Source: Mycobacterium hubeiense (lineage in GTDB: Bacteria > Actinomycetota > Actinomycetes > Mycobacteriales > Mycobacteriaceae). Taken from it: a stretch of 64,000 bases of DNA. Under the pieces are notes generated by a model. The model saw only the letters and a program-made list of their open reading frames with translations, had not been told where the DNA came from and did not search any database. Made by a program: the position numbers and the translations under genes. Location of the stretch: assembly GCF_002838065.1 (NCBI RefSeq), contig NZ_PIZU01000005.1, forward strand, positions 1-64,000. The letters run 5' to 3'. This document shows positions 24,944 through 32,700 of the stretch, piece after piece; position 1 is the stretch's first letter; the number at the start of each line of letters is the position of its first letter.

Positions 24944-26545
24944 ATGTCCGGGACGCAAGCCCGCAGTCGGCTCGAGCACCAGCGCGACCGCTGGTACCGC
25001 GAGGGCTGGTACTCCCGGCGCACGCTCATCGACGCGTTGCAACAGGGTGCGGCCGAACATGGCGACACGCCAGTGGTTTTCGTGACCGACGGGGTTGAGA
25101 CCGCCAACACCCCCGCCGGCATCTTCCGGCAATCCCAACAGGTGGCCGCCGGTTTGCAGGGGCTGGGTGTCGGGCTCGGTGACGCGGTGGCGGTGCAACT
25201 GACCAACCGGCTGGAGTGCGCGGTCGCCTTCGAGGCGGTACTCATGTGCGGGGCCATCTTGGTGCCGATCGTCCACATCTACGGCCCCCACGAGGTGGAA
25301 TTCATCCTGGCCGAATCGCAGGCCAAGGCGCTGATCATGCCGGCCCGATACCGGTCTGCCTCCTACCTCGACCGCGTCGGTGAGTTCACGAAGATCCCCA
25401 CCCTGCGGCATGTAGTGGTCGTCGATGCACCACCCGGCGACGGTTACCTCAGCTGGCCGGATCTGGCCGGCGGCCGATACCGTCACGCGTCACCGTCGGC
25501 TGATGACGTCGCCGTGCTGATCTACACCTCCGGCACCACGTCGGCTCCGAAAGGTGTTCAGCACAGCCACAATTCGATTCTCGCCGAGCAGCAGACGCTG
25601 CCCGACCTGGTGACCGGCGACGATGTGGTCCAGCTGGTCACCTTTCCGCCCGGCCACATCGCGGGGGTGGGATCGCTGCTGCGGCCACTGATCTCCGGAT
25701 CCCGCGCGGTGTTCATGGACGGCTGGGATCCCGCCGCGGCAGTCGACCTGATCCACCGGCATCGCATCACGGCAACGGCAGGAACTCCGTTTCATCTGGA
25801 GGGCTTGCTCGACCTCGGCGACACCGGCCAGAAGCTCGCCACGCTGCGGGAATTCCTCGTCGGTGCGGCCACCGTCACCGAAGAACAGGGCAGACGCGCG
25901 GCCGCAGCGGGCATCAACACCTATCGCTGCTACGGCTCCACCGAGCAGCCCACCATCACCTCGGCCCGGTCCTACGACCCCGCGCCGGCCCGGATGGGCA
26001 CCGACGGTCTACCGATGCGAGGCGTGAGCGTGCGCGTCATCGGCCCGGATGGCGCCGAGCAGCCGGTCGGAGTGGACGGCGAGGTCGTCACGCAAGGACC
26101 CGACCAGTTCATCGGCTATCGAGACCCAGCCCTGGATGCCGAGGCGTTCACCGCCGACGGCTGGTTGCGCACAGGCGATCTCGGGCACCTGGATGCCGAC
26201 GGCCGGTTGACTGTCACCGATCGCATCAAGGACGTCATCATCCGCGGCGGCGAAACCATCTCGTCCGGACAGGTCGAAGACGTCCTCAATGCGCATCCTG
26301 CCGTCGTCGAGGGCGCCGTGGTGGCCGCGCCGCATCCCCGCTACGGCGACGTGGTCGCCGCGGTGGTCGTCCTCAAGCCGGGCACCGCGCTGGACCTCGA
26401 CGGCCTGCGCGACCATTTCGCCGCATCCGGGCTCGCCAAACAGAAGACTCCGGAGCGACTGGTGATCGTCGACGCGCTGCCCCGCACCTCGATGGGCAAG
26501 GTACGCAAGGCCGAACTTCGTAAGGAGCACTTTGAAAATCCGTGA
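24944..26545 (+). CDS. acyl-CoA synthetase (class I adenylate-forming enzyme)
   Basis: A 533-residue FadD-type ligase. The P-loop-like motif is VLIYTSGTTSAPKG near residue 188, the adenylate motif YGSTEQPTI near 328, the hinge motif GWLRTGDLGHLDADGRLTVTDRIKD near 405, and the catalytic lysine is in PRTSMGKVRKAEL near the C-terminus. It should activate a carboxylic acid intermediate with ATP and CoA, providing the entry to the CoA-ester steps encoded around it. ATG 24944 has only a weak ribosome site. The C-terminus overlaps the next gene by 14 bp. Confidence 0.9.
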   Translation: MSGTQARSRLEHQRDRWYREGWYSRRTLIDALQQGAAEHGDTPVVFVTDGVETANTPAGIFRQSQQVAAGLQGLGVGLGDAVAVQLTNRLECAVAFEAVLMCGAILVPIVHIYGPHEVEFILAESQAKALIMPARYRSASYLDRVGEFTKIPTLRHVVVVDAPPGDGYLSWPDLAGGRYRHASPSADDVAVLIYTSGTTSAPKGVQHSHNSILAEQQTLPDLVTGDDVVQLVTFPPGHIAGVGSLLRPLISGSRAVFMDGWDPAAAVDLIHRHRITATAGTPFHLEGLLDLGDTGQKLATLREFLVGAATVTEEQGRRAAAAGINTYRCYGSTEQPTITSARSYDPAPARMGTDGLPMRGVSVRVIGPDGAEQPVGVDGEVVTQGPDQFIGYRDPALDAEAFTADGWLRTGDLGHLDADGRLTVTDRIKDVIIRGGETISSGQVEDVLNAHPAVVEGAVVAAPHPRYGDVVAAVVVLKPGTALDLDGLRDHFAASGLAKQKTPERLVIVDALPRTSMGKVRKAELRKEHFENP

Positions 26546-27341
26546 CAAGGTCTTCGTCGTCACCGGCGCAGCGAATGGGATGGGCCGACACGTTGCGCTG
26601 TTGCTTGTCGACAAGGGGGCTCGGGTGGCCGCCGTCGACATCGACGAAGCGGGCCTGAAAGCGGCTGTGGCGCTTGCCGGTCCGCGAGCCGGCCAGGTCT
26701 CCACGCACGTCATCGACGTGGTCGACCGGTCGGCCACCGGTGCACTGCCCGACGCGGTCGTCGCGGCCCACGACGCAGTCGACGGACTGGTCAACGTCGC
26801 GGGCATCATCCATCGCTTCGCCCGGCTCAACGAGCTGGACTTCGGCGAGATCGAGCGGGTGTTGAACATCAACCTCTACGGCGTGCTCAACATGACGAAG
26901 GCGTTCCTGCCGCATCTGCTCAAACGTCCGACGGCGCACATCACCATCGTGTCGAGCATGGCGTCGTATGCCCCGGTGCCGGGGCAGGCGATCTACGGCG
27001 CCTCCAAGGCGGCGGTCAAAATGCTTGCGGAGGGCCTCAATTCCGAACTGCGAGGCACCGATGTGCGCGTCAGCGTCGTGTTCCCGGGAGCGGTCAGGAC
27101 GGAGATTGCGGTCAATTCGGGCGCGATGACCCCGCAGGAGAACGAGGCAACGGCGAACACGATGCGGATGCTGCCGGCGCCGGTCGCGGCCGCCAAGATC
27201 GTCCGCGGCATCGAGAAGGATTCCTACCGGGTATTCGCAGGGTTCGACGCATTCCTGTTGGACAAACTGAACCGGGTCGCGCCGCAGCTGGTCGCCAAGC
27301 TGATCAACAGGCAGATGCGCGACGTCCTGCCGCCGCGCTAA
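26532..27341 (+). CDS. SDR family oxidoreductase
   Basis: A 269-residue classical short-chain dehydrogenase. The cofactor motif is VVTGAANGMGRHVALLL, with VDIDEAG suggesting NAD preference by its Asp. The active site is SSMASYAPVPGQAIYGASKAAVKM near residues 138-161. It starts at TTG 26532 with TAAGGAG 4 nt upstream, inside the end of the ligase gene. The C-terminal tail DKLNRVAPQLVAKLINRQMRD is longer than in minimal SDRs and amphipathic, so membrane association is possible. It converges on the second kinase with a 4-bp overlap. It is expected to oxidise a hydroxy intermediate. Confidence 0.87.
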   Translation: MKIRDKVFVVTGAANGMGRHVALLLVDKGARVAAVDIDEAGLKAAVALAGPRAGQVSTHVIDVVDRSATGALPDAVVAAHDAVDGLVNVAGIIHRFARLNELDFGEIERVLNINLYGVLNMTKAFLPHLLKRPTAHITIVSSMASYAPVPGQAIYGASKAAVKMLAEGLNSELRGTDVRVSVVFPGAVRTEIAVNSGAMTPQENEATANTMRMLPAPVAAAKIVRGIEKDSYRVFAGFDAFLLDKLNRVAPQLVAKLINRQMRDVLPPR

Positions 27342-28459
27342 GCGCTGAGCAGCTTGCTGGTGCCCAGATCCGAGTACGCCTCGGCGAATCGGCCGAGCAC
27401 CGCGGAGACGATCTCCACCGAATACATCTGATCCGGGGTGATCGCCCACATGCAAAAGCCCCACGCCGGGCTCTCGCGGTAGGCGGTCCACATCTGCTCA
27501 CGATCCGGCGCCGACGTCACCCCGGCGTCCAGTAGCCGGCCGCGGTAATTGTCGAGCAGTTCCCGCTCGTGTGCGCGACGGAGTTCCGGCGGCAGCGCAC
27601 CGATGAGCGCATAGCCGACGTCGTGCGACCACGACCCTCGCCGCACCAGTTGCCAGTCCAGAATGCCCATCCGGCCATCGGGCAGTGCGTACGTGTTGCG
27701 CGGGTGTGGGTCGCCGTGCAGCAGCGTGATCGGGTCACGAGCGATGCGCTCCTGCAGCTTCCAGAACGCCGCCTCCATCGTGTCCGCGTCGGCGCCTGCG
27801 GCGTTGAGCTGCTCCTTCTTGTGCGGATGCTCGAGGAAGGCGCGGATGATCGCAAACCCACTGGCGCGCAGGAACTCTGCGAATCCGCCGGTGAGGGGGT
27901 GCTGCAGCCAGGACAGGTCGCCGCCCTCGGCCAATCGCGGGCTGTCCCAGAACGGGGCGTGCACCTGGCTCAGGGTGAACAGCAGCTCATCGACCTGCTC
28001 CACCGAAAGCCCCGCGACCGCATCGGGAACCTGCGCTCCGCGCAACGTGATGTCTTCGCCCACGATGATGAACTGCGACGGGCCGTCGAGGTGATCGGCG
28101 AAGTAGGTCGTCATCGTCTCGACGTTCAGATCCGCGCGAAGATCGCGGTAGAAGCGGGTCTCGTCGTCGAGGAGCACGGTTCCGCCGCCACCCTGCGACA
28201 GCTCGACATCCACGGCGTCGGGCAGGTCGTGCACCGTGCTCAGCTGCGTCTTGAGAAAGAGGTTGCGCGGCAGTCGGGTAGCGGGATCGGCGTACTCCAC
28301 ATCGAGATGTACATGAGAGGTGGTGCCCTGCCAGGTGTGTCGCACCGCGATGTCGGTGACCACCACGCCGGGGTCGCTGTGGCGCAGCAGCGAGGTCAGC
28401 ACCTCGGGCGTGATGTCCTCTGCGGAGCGCAGTGTGATGGGCAGGGCTTGGCTGGTCAT
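27338..28459 (-). CDS. APH-fold phosphotransferase, acyl-CoA kinase type (second copy)
   Basis: A 373-residue PF01636-type kinase with the canonical catalytic loop HGDPHPRNT followed by GILDWQLVRRGSWSHDVGYAL. It is more standard at the catalytic His than the island's other kinase at 3015. Established relatives with this role are LvaA and the ACAD10/11 kinase domain, which phosphorylate 4-hydroxyacyl-CoAs. I infer a similar reaction, with the phosphate later eliminated by an acyl-CoA dehydrogenase-fold partner such as the gene at 30538. ATG 28459 follows AGAGGA. A type B operator is 33 bp upstream at 28493-28508. Confidence 0.82.
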   Translation of the reverse strand: MTSQALPITLRSAEDITPEVLTSLLRHSDPGVVVTDIAVRHTWQGTTSHVHLDVEYADPATRLPRNLFLKTQLSTVHDLPDAVDVELSQGGGGTVLLDDETRFYRDLRADLNVETMTTYFADHLDGPSQFIIVGEDITLRGAQVPDAVAGLSVEQVDELLFTLSQVHAPFWDSPRLAEGGDLSWLQHPLTGGFAEFLRASGFAIIRAFLEHPHKKEQLNAAGADADTMEAAFWKLQERIARDPITLLHGDPHPRNTYALPDGRMGILDWQLVRRGSWSHDVGYALIGALPPELRRAHERELLDNYRGRLLDAGVTSAPDREQMWTAYRESPAWGFCMWAITPDQMYSVEIVSAVLGRFAEAYSDLGTSKLLSA

Positions 28460-28490
28460 CGCGATCCTCTTCGTTGAGCGCTCGTTTAAC

Positions 28491-28540
28491 TATGACAGTC
28501 AACTGTCACAATGTCACGGTAGCACCAGCCGGCGCGAAAC
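28491..28540. repeat. 50-bp promoter duplication, copy 1
   Basis: This segment matches 29475-29524 in the same orientation at 42 of 50 positions, including the type B palindrome and the word CGGTAGCACCAG. Similarity extends a few bases to the left (TTAAC against TTGAC). The two copies are 984 bp apart and bracket the Crp paralogue. Confidence 0.85.
28493..28508. promoter_or_regulatory. type B operator (site 4) before the kinase gene
   Basis: TGACAGTCAACTGTCA is a fully symmetrical type B palindrome except at its central pair. It is located between the stop of the Crp paralogue (28552) and the kinase start (28459), both on the minus strand, so it would control the kinase separately from crp. 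Confidence 0.75.
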
Positions 28541-28551
28541 GGCGCGCTTCC

Positions 28552-29376
28552 TCAGGGACCGATGGGCTGACGGCGTGGACGTGTGCGCGGCGACAAGCGT
28601 CGGATGGTGTGCATCAATTGAGCCGGCGGCTCCGCCGCAGGCCGCCGCATGACCGCCTCTTTATGGCCTGTCGCGGTTGGTCGGTCCCCGCTACGCCGGG
28701 CCAGTTTCGTGATGTCGTGGATCACCACACTCTTGCCCTCTACGGTGATCCAGCCACGTTTGACGAAGTCGCCGAGCGCCTTATTGACCGTCTCACGTGA
28801 GGCACCGACCAGTTGGGCGAGTTCCTCTTGGGTCAGGCCGTGCGCCACGCGTACGGCCGCCCCCTCCGGTTCGCCAAACCGGCGCGCCAGATGCAGAAGC
28901 TGCTTGGCAACTCGACCGGGCACGTCGGTGAAAATCATGTCCGACAAAGCGTCCTGGGTGCGGCGCAGTCGACGGGCGAGCACCTGCAGCAGCTGCTCGC
29001 CGGTCTGGGGCCAGCCCGCGATCCAGCGGCGCAATGCCGCGCGATCCATCGACATCGCCTGCACGGCAGACACAGCGGTCGCGGTCGATGTCCGCGGGCC
29101 GGGATCGAAGATCGACAGTTCACCGAACATGTCAGAGGGGCCCATGATGGCCAGCAGGTTCTCGCGGCCATCGTCCATCCGGCGACCGATTTTCACTTTG
29201 CCGTTGATGATGATGAATAACCGATCGCCCGGATCCCCTTGTGCGAACACGGTGTGCCCGCGTGGAAAATACACCGGCCGCAGGTCAGCGATCAGCGACG
29301 ATACGGCCTCCGATTCGACCCCTTGAAAGATCCCTGCCCTGGCCAAGACGGCGTAGGTGTCCGTAGACGAGGGCAT
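28552..29376 (-). CDS. Crp/Fnr-family regulator, paralogue of mycobacterial Crp
   Basis: A 274-residue cAMP-receptor-type protein, close in sequence to M. tuberculosis Crp (Rv3676, 224 residues): [10 protein letters not shown] at the start, [18 protein letters not shown] as the cyclic-nucleotide phosphate cassette (about residues 80-100), and the [23 protein letters not shown] near 190. The cassette keeps the Glu and Arg used for cAMP binding. It has about 45 extra C-terminal residues, rich in Arg and Pro, after the normal end near LARRSG. M. smegmatis also carries two Crp proteins, so this may be an accessory Crp. An AT-rich promoter-like stretch is at 29405-29445. Confidence 0.9.
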   Translation of the reverse strand: MPSSTDTYAVLARAGIFQGVESEAVSSLIADLRPVYFPRGHTVFAQGDPGDRLFIIINGKVKIGRRMDDGRENLLAIMGPSDMFGELSIFDPGPRTSTATAVSAVQAMSMDRAALRRWIAGWPQTGEQLLQVLARRLRRTQDALSDMIFTDVPGRVAKQLLHLARRFGEPEGAAVRVAHGLTQEELAQLVGASRETVNKALGDFVKRGWITVEGKSVVIHDITKLARRSGDRPTATGHKEAVMRRPAAEPPAQLMHTIRRLSPRTRPRRQPIGP

Positions 29377-29404
29377 CGCGGCTCCTTCCAGCGGCTGGCC
29401 CTCG

Positions 29405-29445
29405 AGTATATGATAGCTATAACTATTTATCTATATTGTTCCCCC
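29405..29445 (-). promoter_or_regulatory. AT-rich promoter-like stretch before the Crp paralogue
   Basis: About 35 bases rich in TATA-like words (TATATGATAGCTATAAC then TATTTATCTATATTG) in otherwise GC-rich DNA, 30-70 bp upstream of ATG 29376. It plausibly holds the -10 region of the Crp paralogue. No single -10/-35 pair could be fixed by eye. Confidence 0.4.
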
Positions 29446-29474
29446 GGTGGCCGGAACTAAGCATTCTCATTGAC

Positions 29475-29524
29475 TATGACAGTTGACTGTCATACTGTCG
29501 CGGTAGCACCAGCTGACGTGAAAG
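29475..29524. repeat. 50-bp promoter duplication, copy 2
   Basis: The second copy of the segment at 28491-28540, in the same orientation. Here it lies in the divergent gap between the Crp paralogue and the EthD-like gene. The copy ends close to GTG 29518, a possible start of that gene. Confidence 0.85.
29477..29492. promoter_or_regulatory. type B operator (site 5), crp/EthD-like gap
   Basis: TGACAGTTGACTGTCA is a complete type B palindrome with 7-bp perfect arms. It is 59 bp before ATG 29536 and 100 bp before the Crp start, so it could control both directions. Confidence 0.75.
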
Positions 29525-29535
29525 GCGTGTCATCG

Positions 29536-29901
29536 ATGGCTCACAACCTCTTCATTGCGTTGACCAACCCGATCGCGGGCGAAGACGACGCCTTCAACAA
29601 GTGGTACGACACCCAGCATGTCCCCGAAGTGCTCGACGTACCCGGCGTCGTGGCTGCGCAGCGATACGACATCGTGGACCTGCCGGTTCCCGACGATCCG
29701 GATCTACCTGCCCAACTGCCGCCGCCGACCCACCGCTACATGGTGATCTACGAGCTGGATCAGGACCCCGAAGTCGTCATGGGCGAGTTCCTCAAGCGGG
29801 TCATGGCGGGCACGATGTCGCTGGGCGAGTGGCTCGACCTGAGCACCGTGTCGCTGAATGGTTGGAAGCCGCGCGGCGAACGCGTGGTGGCGGGGTCGTA
29901 G
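29536..29901 (+). CDS. EthD-like dimeric alpha-beta barrel protein
   Basis: A 121-residue protein of the ferredoxin-like dimeric barrel fold. It has the family features FNKWYDTQHVPEVLDVPGVVAAQRY near residues 20-45 and a closing strand with a WKP residue set. EthD-like members are often companions of P450 or oxygenase systems with no defined chemistry. ATG 29536 gives the normal N-terminus (MAHNLFIAL); GTG 29518 is in frame. It lies directly under the type B operator at 29477. Its TAG stop shares a base with the GTG start of the nitroreductase. Confidence 0.75.
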   Translation: MAHNLFIALTNPIAGEDDAFNKWYDTQHVPEVLDVPGVVAAQRYDIVDLPVPDDPDLPAQLPPPTHRYMVIYELDQDPEVVMGEFLKRVMAGTMSLGEWLDLSTVSLNGWKPRGERVVAGS

Positions 29902-30509
29902 TGGGGGACCTTCTGGCCGTCATGCATGCCCAGCGTGCGTGCCGGCGGTTCGACCCTGACGGCAAGGTGCTCGACGCCGACCTGGAGCGCATCCTCGAGT
30001 CCGCCGTTCACGCCCCGAGTGCCGAGAACACCCAGCCGTGGTCGTTCGTCGTGGTCCGAAACGAGGAGACCAGAGCCCAGCTGGCCGACTGGTGGACCGA
30101 GACGTGGAATGCGGGAGGCGGCGACTTCATCCGGCAGAGCGTCGACGACAAGGCGTTGGTCGCCGACCTCGAATACGGCTTCAACCGTGGGGGATTCGCT
30201 GCGGCGCCCGTGGTCGTCGTAGTCTGCGCCGACACCGAACGGGTGCCGGAGATCTATGCCGCCTCCTCGATTTATCCGGCGGTGCAGAATCTGCTGCTCG
30301 CCGCGGCCGATCTGGGCTACGCGTCCTGCCTGACGACCGGGCTGACCACCTTCGGCGTTGACCGGGTGCGCGAGAAGCTCCAGCTGCCCGACACGCTGCT
30401 GCCCATGGCTGCGGTGTACCTCGGCAAGTCCGCGAGGAAGCTGTCGCCGCCGCGTCGCCGCCCCGCCCTCTCGGTGACATATCGCGAACGGTTCGGCAAT
30501 CCCTGGTGA
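29901..30509 (+). CDS. nitroreductase family FMN oxidoreductase
   Basis: A 202-residue nitroreductase-fold protein. RACRRFDPDGKVLDADLERILESAVHAPSAENTQPWSFVVV covers the FMN-binding N-terminus (Arg and Ser contacts), and AVQNLLLAAADLGYASCLTTGL is the conserved dimer helix. Members reduce nitro groups, enones or quinones with NAD(P)H. GTG 29901 overlaps the previous stop (TAGTG), so the two genes are coupled. It is followed after 28 bp by the double-length acyl-CoA dehydrogenase. Reduction of an unsaturated ketone in the pathway is possible. Confidence 0.85.
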   Translation: MGDLLAVMHAQRACRRFDPDGKVLDADLERILESAVHAPSAENTQPWSFVVVRNEETRAQLADWWTETWNAGGGDFIRQSVDDKALVADLEYGFNRGGFAAAPVVVVVCADTERVPEIYAASSIYPAVQNLLLAAADLGYASCLTTGLTTFGVDRVREKLQLPDTLLPMAAVYLGKSARKLSPPRRRPALSVTYRERFGNPW

Positions 30510-30537
30510 CAATCATGACGAGAATGGAGCACTGCCA

Positions 30538-32688
30538 ATGGCATTGGCGATAACCGAGGAGCACCGCGCGCTCGCCGACGTCGCCAAGGCGATGGTCGCC
30601 GGACGCTCGGGCACGGCGGGTGCACGCCGCATCCTGCTCGATCCGAAGACAGAGGGGCGCTGGTGGCGTGAGGACGGCTTGTGGAAGGAGATCGTCTCGA
30701 CCGGCTGGCTCGGCCTGCACGTCGACCCGCAGTTCGGTGGCGAGGGGTACGGACTGCCCGAGTTGACGATCGTGCTGGAGCAGCTGGGCCGCGCCGCCAT
30801 CGCCGGCCCGTTTCTGCCGACCGTCGCGGCGTCCGCGGTGATCGCCGAGGCTTGCACCGACGAACAGCGCGAGCGCTGGCTGCCGGGGCTGACGTCTGGT
30901 GACATCGTGGCCGGCATCGGCGCGAAGAGCACTGCGACGCAAACGGATTCGGTCGTCAATGGCGATGTGGTCGCCGCGCTGGCGGAATCGGCCGCGGACA
31001 TTTTCCTGATCCCTGTCGGCGACGATCTTGTGCTGGTCGAGGCGGGCACTGGCGTCACGACGCGAAGGATCGACTCGGTCGACCAGGTCATGCGACCGAT
31101 TACGGTGCTGAGCTTATCGTCGACTCCTGTCGCCGACGTCTTCCCCGGCGCCGCCCGCACCGCTTCCCGGATCGTTCGGCTCCTGGCTGCCGCCGAGGCG
31201 GTCGGCGGTCTTGCCGCCTGCACCGAGATGGCGACAGCCTACGCGGCGACACGCGAACAGTTCGGCCGTCCGATCGGCTCGTTCCAGGCCGTCAAGCACC
31301 ATTGCGCGAACATGCTTGTCGACACCGAACTGGCGGTGGCTGTCACATGGGATGCCGCGCGCGCCAATGGGTCTGAAGCCGAGCTGGCGGCGACGATGGC
31401 CGCCGGCCACGTACTGCCCGCATACCAGCGGGTGGCACTGCAGAACGTGCAGGTGCACGGCGGCATCGGCTACACCTGGGAACACGACGCTCACCTGTAT
31501 GTCCGGCGGGCAACGGTGCTACTCACGTTCGTCGGCGGGCAGGAAGCGTTGCGCGACAAGGTGACCGAACTCCAGAAGGGCGGCCACCGGCGCCGCCACT
31601 CGGTCGATCTGCCGCCAGAGGCAGAGCAATATCGCAGAGCCGCCGAGGAATTCCGGGCAACGCTGGTGGGCACCGACCCCACCGAACAACAGAAGCTCTG
31701 GGCCCGTAGCGGATACCTTCAGCCGCATTGGCCGAAACCGTACGGCCGGGCCGCCGACTCCGTCGAACAGTTGATCATCGAGGAAGTGCTCGACGGACTC
31801 GAGAAGCCCAGTCTGGGACTGGGCGAGTGGGTGGTGCCCACCCTGCTGCAGCACGGAAGCGACGAACAGATTGAGCGCTTGATATGGCCCAGTCTCGAAG
31901 GAGAGTTGCGCTGGTGCCAGCTGTTCAGTGAACCGGGCGCGGGCTCGGATGCGGCGGCAGTGGCGACCAAGGCAAGAAAGGTCGACGGCGGCTGGTTGGT
32001 GACCGGGCAGAAGGTGTGGACCAGCGACGCCATGAACTGCCAACGCGGCCTGGCCACCGTGCGCACCGATCCGAACGCGCCCAAACACAAGGGCATCACC
32101 GCGATGGTGATCGACCTCGGCGATCCAGGTGTCCGGATCCAGCCGCTCACCGAGATCACCGGCGAGACATTGTTCAACGAGGTGTTCTTCGACGACGTCT
32201 TCGTGCCCGACCGCGACGTCGTCGGCGCAGTGAACGCGGGCTGGACCGTCGCGATGGCGACGCTGGGCAACGAGCGGGTGTCGATCGGCGGCGGTTCGGT
32301 GACCATGGGGGCCGATGCGCTGCTCGACCTGCTCACACGGCATCGGTCCGACGACAGCGGCCTGGCGCGCGATGTCGGCGCACTGCTCATCGAGTCGTAT
32401 GCCGCTGGCGCGCTGAACCTTCGGCAGGCCGCCCGCGCGGTGTTCGACACCGGTCCCGGGATCGAGGGCAACATCGCCAAACTGTTCGGCGCCGAGCACG
32501 CCCAACGGGTCGCAGAGCTGGCGCTGCGCATCGCGGGGGGTTCCCTGCTCGTCGGAGGCGAAGGCGACGTGTTGCACGACTACCTGTTCAGTCGATGCCT
32601 GACCATCGCGGGCGGGACGTCCGAGGTCGTCAGGAATCTCATCGCCGAACGCATTCTCGGACTGCCCCGAGAGCCAGTGGCGAGATAG
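30538..32688 (+). CDS. double-length acyl-CoA dehydrogenase (FadE34-like fusion)
   Basis: A 716-residue fusion of two acyl-CoA dehydrogenase modules. The first covers about residues 1-345 (FGRPIGSFQAVKHHCANM and HGGIGYTWEHDAHLYVRRA). The second covers about 365-716 (LFSEPGAGSDAAAVATKA, then GGTSEVVRNLIAERILGL at the end). Normal FadE proteins are about 380-400 residues; M. tuberculosis FadE34 (711 residues, sterol side-chain dehydrogenation) has this two-module layout. Mycobacterial sterol FadEs are usually heterotetramers with one FAD per pair, and the fusion achieves this in one chain. It should introduce a double bond into a CoA-linked side chain. It is 12 bp before the aldolase gene. Confidence 0.88.
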   Translation: MALAITEEHRALADVAKAMVAGRSGTAGARRILLDPKTEGRWWREDGLWKEIVSTGWLGLHVDPQFGGEGYGLPELTIVLEQLGRAAIAGPFLPTVAASAVIAEACTDEQRERWLPGLTSGDIVAGIGAKSTATQTDSVVNGDVVAALAESAADIFLIPVGDDLVLVEAGTGVTTRRIDSVDQVMRPITVLSLSSTPVADVFPGAARTASRIVRLLAAAEAVGGLAACTEMATAYAATREQFGRPIGSFQAVKHHCANMLVDTELAVAVTWDAARANGSEAELAATMAAGHVLPAYQRVALQNVQVHGGIGYTWEHDAHLYVRRATVLLTFVGGQEALRDKVTELQKGGHRRRHSVDLPPEAEQYRRAAEEFRATLVGTDPTEQQKLWARSGYLQPHWPKPYGRAADSVEQLIIEEVLDGLEKPSLGLGEWVVPTLLQHGSDEQIERLIWPSLEGELRWCQLFSEPGAGSDAAAVATKARKVDGGWLVTGQKVWTSDAMNCQRGLATVRTDPNAPKHKGITAMVIDLGDPGVRIQPLTEITGETLFNEVFFDDVFVPDRDVVGAVNAGWTVAMATLGNERVSIGGGSVTMGADALLDLLTRHRSDDSGLARDVGALLIESYAAGALNLRQAARAVFDTGPGIEGNIAKLFGAEHAQRVAELALRIAGGSLLVGGEGDVLHDYLFSRCLTIAGGTSEVVRNLIAERILGLPREPVAR

Positions 32689-32700
32689 ATCGGAGATCAA

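Noticed and set aside
23635..25278. A 547-codon open frame on the - strand
   Set aside because: Covers the antisense of three well-supported + strand genes and shows no domain.
28552..29376. The Crp paralogue as the essential housekeeping Crp
   Set aside because: Its location in an accessory regulon, promoter duplication and C-terminal extension fit a second copy better; the housekeeping gene is expected elsewhere.
30538..32688. Two adjacent acyl-CoA dehydrogenase genes merged by a sequencing error
   Set aside because: The frame is continuous, the linker is short and charged, and FadE34-type proteins of the same length and layout are known.
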